DNA of 64,000 nt from Streptomyces sp. WMMC940 (GTDB taxonomy: Bacteria > Actinomycetota > Actinomycetes > Streptomycetales > Streptomycetaceae). A model generated the notes under the pieces. The model had not been told where the DNA came from and made no database searches. It saw only the letters and a list, made by a program, of their open reading frames with translations. The stretch spans positions 3,929,001-3,993,000 of the forward strand of contig NZ_JAPZBC010000001.1 in NCBI RefSeq assembly GCF_027460265.1, read 5' to 3'. Both the position numbers and the translations under genes were made by a program. Shown here piece after piece: positions 59,594 to 64,000 of this stretch (position 1 is the stretch's first letter; each line of letters starts with the position of its first letter).

Positions 59594-60439
59594 ATGACGG
59601 CCGCCACTTCTGTGCTCGTCCCGTACGCGTCCTACCTGCGGGTGTACGAGCCCCTGGCGGCGTTCCCGGAGCCCGAGCGGAGCCACTGGTCCCGTTATGC
59701 CCGCTCCGGCCGGACCCCCACCGCCCAGGACGAGCTCAGGCGGTCGCTGGCGGACCTGCTGCCGACCCCTCCCGTGCCGGTGCCGGTCCACGAGAGTGCC
59801 GACGCCTTCGTCACGGAGGACGACGGCGTCGTCCGGATCTGTCCCTGGCGGACCAGACTGCGCGGCTGGCTGGCCCTGGAGGAGCTGACCGGGCTCTTCC
59901 CTCCCCTGGTGCTCGACGCGGTGCTGCCCCCGGTGGTGCGCGGCCAGGCCGCCGCCGACTACGAGGCGTGGCGGGAGCGCAACCCGGACGCCCGTCCCTG
60001 GATCAGGACGGCGGTCTGGCAGGTGCCGGTGCGCTGGTTCGTCCTGTTCGCGGACGACGAGCGCGAGTACGAGCCGGGCGAGGTGCCGGGGGTGCCGCCC
60101 CTGCTGCGCTACCGCACGCCGATGGTCCAGGCCAGGCGCAGGCTGGCGCGGGGCCTGAAGACCCTGCGGGACACGACCGAGGAGGGTCCGCTCACGGAGG
60201 GGCTGGTGGATGTGGGGCGATGGCTGGAAGAGTTCCACCCGCGCTCCCTGGTCGAGCTCGACTACGGCGGTCTCGTCCACGCCCTGCCGCCGGACCGGCT
60301 GGCCGAGGACCGGTCCGCCGCCGACGTGGCCGCGGGCATCGCGGCGCTGCGGGACGGCGACGGCGAGGGCGCGGGTGCGGCCTACGGCCGGCTCACGGAC
60401 CGCTGGCGGGCGGTCCGGGACCGTCAGTTCGCGAACTGA
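59594..60439 (+). CDS. Conserved hypothetical protein
   Basis: The 281-residue protein starts MTAATSVLVPYASYLRVYEP-LAAFPEPERSHWSRY. Other stretches: ESADAFVTEDDGVVRICPWR, WLALEELTGLFPPLVLDAVL, TAVWQVPVRWFVLFADDERE and the end VELDYGGLVHALP. It is a soluble alpha/beta protein of the Streptomyces gene pair between vdh and bldC. I recognise it as conserved there but no domain of known function. Confidence 0.8.
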   Translation: MTAATSVLVPYASYLRVYEPLAAFPEPERSHWSRYARSGRTPTAQDELRRSLADLLPTPPVPVPVHESADAFVTEDDGVVRICPWRTRLRGWLALEELTGLFPPLVLDAVLPPVVRGQAAADYEAWRERNPDARPWIRTAVWQVPVRWFVLFADDEREYEPGEVPGVPPLLRYRTPMVQARRRLARGLKTLRDTTEEGPLTEGLVDVGRWLEEFHPRSLVELDYGGLVHALPPDRLAEDRSAADVAAGIAALRDGDGEGAGAAYGRLTDRWRAVRDRQFAN

Positions 60440-60930
60440 CGAGCGGGGCGTCGCGTACCCTTCCCGGAACCGAACCGGGCATGTAGGGGACGTAGGTACC
60501 GATCCGGGCCTTTGGTTCAAGCGTGACGGACAGCACTAAGTCGTCCCTTGCAACCCTCGCCCACCCTCGTGCCAAAATAGGACAAGGAGTCCGGGGAGGG
60601 TTCCTTCCGCCTACCTAAGGGCGGAAATCTCAGCATTGCACTCTATGGGGGGTCTGATGACTCCTGATCGCTCTGTGACTGATCGTCACTGTGACGTGAC
60701 TGTCCGTTATGGCATGAACCATCGGCTTCCGCCGCTGATGAACACCTGAGAGGGCAATTCCATCGGTTTGGCCGACGTGGCTGGACAGATGGTGTAGTTG
60801 TAGTGCCGAGGACAAGCCGTTCGTCCTATAACCGACTCGGCCCGCGTCCGCCATTTCGGGCAACGCGGGTCAAGGTGCAGAATTTAGAGGAAAGAACCGA
60901 GAAGGTTCGGTTCTCCCGAGGAGGCCGCTC
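60440..60930 (+). promoter_or_regulatory. Long upstream region of bldC with dyads and a 5'-UTR hairpin
   Basis: This 491-bp gene-free region is AT-richer than average. TTCCGCC-N8-GGCGGAA near 60604-60626 may terminate the upstream gene. A cluster of pentamers GTGAC (60675-60679), GTCAC (60685-60689), GTGAC (60691-60695) and GTGAC (60696-60700) forms overlapping dyads. Directly before the bldC RBS, AGAACCGA (60893-60900) and TCGGTTCT (60907-60914) form an 8-bp hairpin 3 nt from GAGGAGG (60918-60924). Confidence 0.6.
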
Positions 60931-61137
60931 ATGACCGCTCGCACCCCTGATGCCGAGCCGCTGCTGACCCCGGCTGAGGTTGCCACGATGTTCCGCGTGG
61001 ACCCGAAGACGGTCACGCGCTGGGCCAAGGCAGGCAAGCTCACGTCCATCCGTACGCTCGGTGGACACCGCCGGTACCGCGAGGCAGAGGTCCGCGCACT
61101 GTTGGCGGGTATCCCGCAGCAGCGCAGCGAGGCCTGA
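60931..61137 (+). CDS. bldC: Developmental MerR-like DNA-binding protein BldC
   Basis: The 68-residue protein MTARTPDAEPLLTPAEVATM, FRVDPKTVTRWAKAGKLTSI, RTLGGHRRYREAEVRALLAG is BldC: a single winged-helix domain of MerR type without an effector domain. In Streptomyces it controls entry into development by binding DNA as head-to-tail oligomers. GAGGAGG is the RBS. The neighbours vdh and hrpA agree. Confidence 0.97.
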   Translation: MTARTPDAEPLLTPAEVATMFRVDPKTVTRWAKAGKLTSIRTLGGHRRYREAEVRALLAGIPQQRSEA

Positions 61138-61560
61138 CACCCCGATCAAGGGCATCTCCGGACCCCCAATCCGGTAGCCCTGCACAGAGCTCGACACGGC
61201 GGGCGCCTGCCCCAACAGGTTTCGTCGTCGATCGCGCTGGACTCCGCCGGGTCCAGCGCGATCTTTTTTGTGCGCCGGCCGTTCGGGCCCTGTGTGCGGG
61301 CGGTCGGCGGACGGGGCGGGGCGCATGTGCGGCGTGCGTCCCGTAGGGGGCTCCGGGAGCCCCTGGGGAGTCGTGCGGGGCTGCTCAGGCAGGGGTGCAA
61401 TTGCACGTATTTGATTTTTTGTTTGTAGGGAGGGCGTAAAGTCGCCTGCCCCGCAAACTCATTCGGTGACTCCCGTCACATGCCGTAGGTCTTGCCGCGT
61501 GTGGCCCGTCCTCCCCCTGCGAGCCTGCCACCCGTCCGCGGCGGGGCAAGGTGCCGTCGG
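61138..61560. other. Intergenic region between bldC and the DUF6274-like gene
   Basis: Apart from the bldC terminator it contains the 12-bp palindrome GTGCAATTGCAC (61395-61406) followed at once by an unusually T-rich tract (GTATTTGATTTTTTGTTTG, 61407-61425). No gene is supported. Confidence 0.5.
61230..61269 (+). terminator. Classical U-tailed terminator after bldC
   Basis: GATCGCGCTGGAC (61230-61242) pairs perfectly with GTCCAGCGCGATC (61251-61263), followed by six T (61264-61269). A true T tail is uncommon here. Confidence 0.85.
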
Positions 61561-61950
<390 letters not shown>

Positions 61951-62032
61951 CGCGCCACCTCCGCGGATCCGGGGGCCCCGCAACCCCTGTCCTGACTGGG
62001 TACCGTCGGCGCAAGCCCCAGTCAATACGCCA

Positions 62033-62062
62033 GAAGGCCCGCACCACTTGGCGCGGGCCTTC
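62033..62062 (-). terminator. Hairpin after tRNA-Asp
   Basis: GAAGGCCCGC (62033-62042) and GCGGGCCTTC (62053-62062) form a 10-bp perfect stem 9 bp from the tRNA 3' end. Confidence 0.7.
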
Positions 62063-62071
62063 CGTTCACTG

Positions 62072-62146
62072 CGGTCCTGACGGGATTTGAACCCGCGGCC
62101 TCCACCTTGACAGGGTGGCGAGCACTCCAAACTGCTCCACAGGACC
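62072..62146 (-). tRNA. tRNA-Asp (anticodon GTC)
   Basis: Minus strand: acceptor GGTCCTG/CAGGACC, D arm GGAGCAGTTTGGAGTGCTC, anticodon stem CCACC/GGTGG around CTGTCAA (GTC), T arm GCGGGTTCAAATCCCGT. No CCA encoded. Confidence 0.93.
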
Positions 62147-62236
62147 AGATTTCGCAGCCGATCGCTCGTTGGCTGCGAGAGAGACTGTACAGCAGGTCAG
62201 AGGGTCCGGTCGAACTCACTCAAGGCGACGGCCGCG

Positions 62237-64000
62237 TCACGGTGCCGCCGCGTCGATCGCCTTGACGATGCGCTTGTCGGAGACGGGGTACGCGGTGCCC
62301 AGCGCGTGGGCGAAGTAGCTCACCCGCAGCTCCTCGATCATCCAGCGGATGTCCCGGACCTCCTGCGGCACCGGTCGGCCCTCGGGCAGCTGCTCCAGGA
62401 GCCAGGCGTACTCGTCCTGCATCTCGTGGACCTTCTCCATGCGCGTCGTGTCGCGCTGGACGGAGGTCGGCATCTGCTGCAGCCGGCGGTCCACCGCGAC
62501 CAGATAGCGCATCAGGTCGGGGAGCCTGCGCAGGCCCGTCCGCGTCACGAAGCCGGCCGGCACGAGCCACGCCAGCTGCTCGCGTACGTCCTTGACGTTG
62601 CCGGCGAGCGCCGGGCTGGTCGTGCTCTTGAGACGGCGCTCACAGGACTGCCAGGCGGCCAGGATCTGCCCCACCCGGTCGACGGTCCGCACGGTCGCGT
62701 CCACGAGGTCGGCGCGGACCTTGTCGTAGAGCTTCCGGAACGATTCCTCGTCCCAGGCCGGCCCGCCGTGGTCCGCGATCAGCTTGTCCGCGGCGGCCGT
62801 CGCGCAGTCGTCGAAGAGCGCCTGGACCGAGCCGTGCGGGTTGGCGGACAGGGCAAGCTTCTGCTGGTTGGACATCCGGTCGGAGGCGAACTTCGCGGGG
62901 TTCACCGGGATGTTCAGCATGATCAGCCGACGGGTGCCCCGCCACATCGCCTCCGCCTGCTCGGCCTCGGTGTCGAAGAGCCGTACCGAGACCGAATCGC
63001 CGTCGTCGACCAGCGCCGGGTAGGCCTTGACCGGCTGGCCCGCACGGCGGGTCTCGAAGACCCGCGTCAGGGTGCCGATCGTCCAGGACTTCAGTCCCGT
63101 CCGCTCGACGGAGTCGCCGCCGGACCGCCCGGCCGTGGCCGCGGCGGCCTCCGACAGCGCCTTGCGGGCCTTCGGCCTCAGCCGCAGGCGCAGCGCCTCC
63201 AGATCCTTGTCCTCGGCCAGCTTGCGGCGCCGCTCGTCGACGATCCGGAAGGTGACCTTCAGATGGTCCGGGACCCTGGCCAGGTCGAAGTCGTCCGCCG
63301 AAACCGGCACCCCGACCATGCGCTGGAGCTCTCGCGCCAGCGTGACCGGCAGCGGCTCCTGCAGCGGGACGGCCCTCTCCAGGAAGGCCTTCGCGAAGTC
63401 CGGCGCCGGCACGTAGTTCCGGCGGATCGGCTTCGGCAGGGAGCGGATCAGTTCCGTCACGACCTGGTCGCGCAGACCCGGGATCTGCCAGTCGAAGCCC
63501 TCTTCCGTCACCTGGTTGAGCACCTGGAGCGGGATGTGCACGGTCACGCCGTCGGCGTCCGCGCCCGGCTCGAACTGGTACGTGACGCGGAACTTCAGCC
63601 GCCCCTGCCGCCACGAGTCCGGGTAGTCGTCCTTGGTGACCGCCCCGGCCTTCTCGTTGATGAGCATCTCGCGCTCGAAGTCGAGCAGCTCGGGCTGCTC
63701 ACGGCGCTTGTGCTTCCACCACGAGTCGAAGTGGGCCCCGGACACCACGTGCTCCGGCACCCGCTGGTCGTAGAAGTCGAACAGGGTCTCGTCGTCGACG
63801 AGGATGTCGCGGCGACGGGCCCGGTGCTCCAGCTCCTCCACCTCGGTGAGGAGCCTGCGGTTGTCCGCGAAGAACTTGTGGTGCGTACGCCAGTCGCCCT
63901 CGACCAGGGCGTTGCGGATGAAGAGGTCACGACTGGCCCCGGGGTCGATGCGCCCGTAGTTCACCTTGCGCTGGGCGACGATCGGCACGCCGTACAGGGT
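62237..64000 (-). CDS. hrpA: ATP-dependent RNA helicase HrpA, C-terminal part (5' end outside window)
   Basis: About 588 codons are present and the frame is open through base 64000 (TLYGVPIVAQRKVNYGRIDP). The segment is the post-helicase OB-fold and DUF3418 part of HrpA: ASRDLFIRNALVEGDWRTHH, HKRREQPELLDFEREMLINE, YVPAPDFAKAFLERAVPLQE, PHGSVQALFDDC, and the end RWMIEELRVSYFAHALGTAY-PVSDKRIVKAI. The DEAH motor is upstream of the window on this strand. HrpA acts on mRNA or stalled ribosomes. Confidence 0.93.
   Translation of the reverse strand, partial: TLYGVPIVAQRKVNYGRIDPGASRDLFIRNALVEGDWRTHHKFFADNRRLLTEVEELEHRARRRDILVDDETLFDFYDQRVPEHVVSGAHFDSWWKHKRREQPELLDFEREMLINEKAGAVTKDDYPDSWRQGRLKFRVTYQFEPGADADGVTVHIPLQVLNQVTEEGFDWQIPGLRDQVVTELIRSLPKPIRRNYVPAPDFAKAFLERAVPLQEPLPVTLARELQRMVGVPVSADDFDLARVPDHLKVTFRIVDERRRKLAEDKDLEALRLRLRPKARKALSEAAAATAGRSGGDSVERTGLKSWTIGTLTRVFETRRAGQPVKAYPALVDDGDSVSVRLFDTEAEQAEAMWRGTRRLIMLNIPVNPAKFASDRMSNQQKLALSANPHGSVQALFDDCATAAADKLIADHGGPAWDEESFRKLYDKVRADLVDATVRTVDRVGQILAAWQSCERRLKSTTSPALAGNVKDVREQLAWLVPAGFVTRTGLRRLPDLMRYLVAVDRRLQQMPTSVQRDTTRMEKVHEMQDEYAWLLEQLPEGRPVPQEVRDIRWMIEELRVSYFAHALGTAYPVSDKRIVKAIDAAAP

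Overview
The window is a 64 kb piece of a Streptomyces chromosome. Coding DNA is very GC-rich with strong third-position GC bias, and it carries developmental and lineage markers in an order I recognise from the central region of S. coelicolor: two SigB-family sigma factors (sigN/sigF-like), tadA, upp, dnaX, purD, purC, an Lsr2 paralogue (lsrL), purSQL, purF, purM, vdh, bldC and hrpA. Gene names are assigned from protein motifs and remembered synteny; no database was searched.

Layout: (1) 1-4.1 kb, the end of a sensor kinase and two polyprenol-linked glycosyltransferases. (2) 4.5-7.4 kb, a MarR regulator and an MFS exporter fused to three carboxypeptidase-regulatory-like repeats, with an apparent frameshift. 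(3) 7.6-14.6 kb, small proteins, the two sigma factors, a 53-residue membrane peptide, tRNA-Ser(CGA), tadA and its coupled partner, upp and a LytR_C protein. (4) 14.8-25.4 kb, secreted proteins and enzymes interleaved with decay: a HerA-like (DUF853) ATPase remnant, a methyltransferase tail, and an alcohol dehydrogenase remnant with an internal inversion. (5) 25.4-30.1 kb, a broken and an intact ATPase_2/DUF234-type protein and a helicase/WYL protein. (6) 30.3-34.95 kb, a small element in a tRNA-Ser(GGA) gene, bounded by 62-bp perfect repeats. It holds a broken PIN toxin, an IS630-like fragment, a decayed integrase and two intact genes with atypical codon usage. (7) 35-43.9 kb, SRP RNA, dnaX, purD, a degenerate M48-like membrane protein, a DMFase-like protein and purC. 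(8) 43.9-48.3 kb, tRNA-Gly genes around an ABC-exporter/two-component operon. (9) 48.4-57.8 kb, lsrL, purS-purQ-purL, several conserved genes, purF and purM. (10) 57.8-64 kb, a DUF3073 protein, vdh, bldC, a DUF6274-like protein, tRNA-Asp and the C-terminal part of hrpA.

The most exciting part is region 6. An NDT/TIR-like nucleotide-cleaving enzyme with a TPR-like tail (31958-33211) lies in an apparently coupled operon with a membrane-anchored Macro-domain protein (33386-34435). This is the effector design of type II Thoeris immunity, but with an NDT-like enzyme in place of a classical TIR. A second, degenerate NDT-like copy lies just upstream. I propose it as a Thoeris-like defence locus not matching systems I know. 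Other items worth a look are two tandem 30-codon ORFs that bridge purQ and purL by stop/start overlaps, a structurally aberrant tRNA-Gly(UCC), repeat arrays upstream of both sigma genes, and a recurrent TANNNT-7nt-start arrangement suggesting leaderless transcripts.
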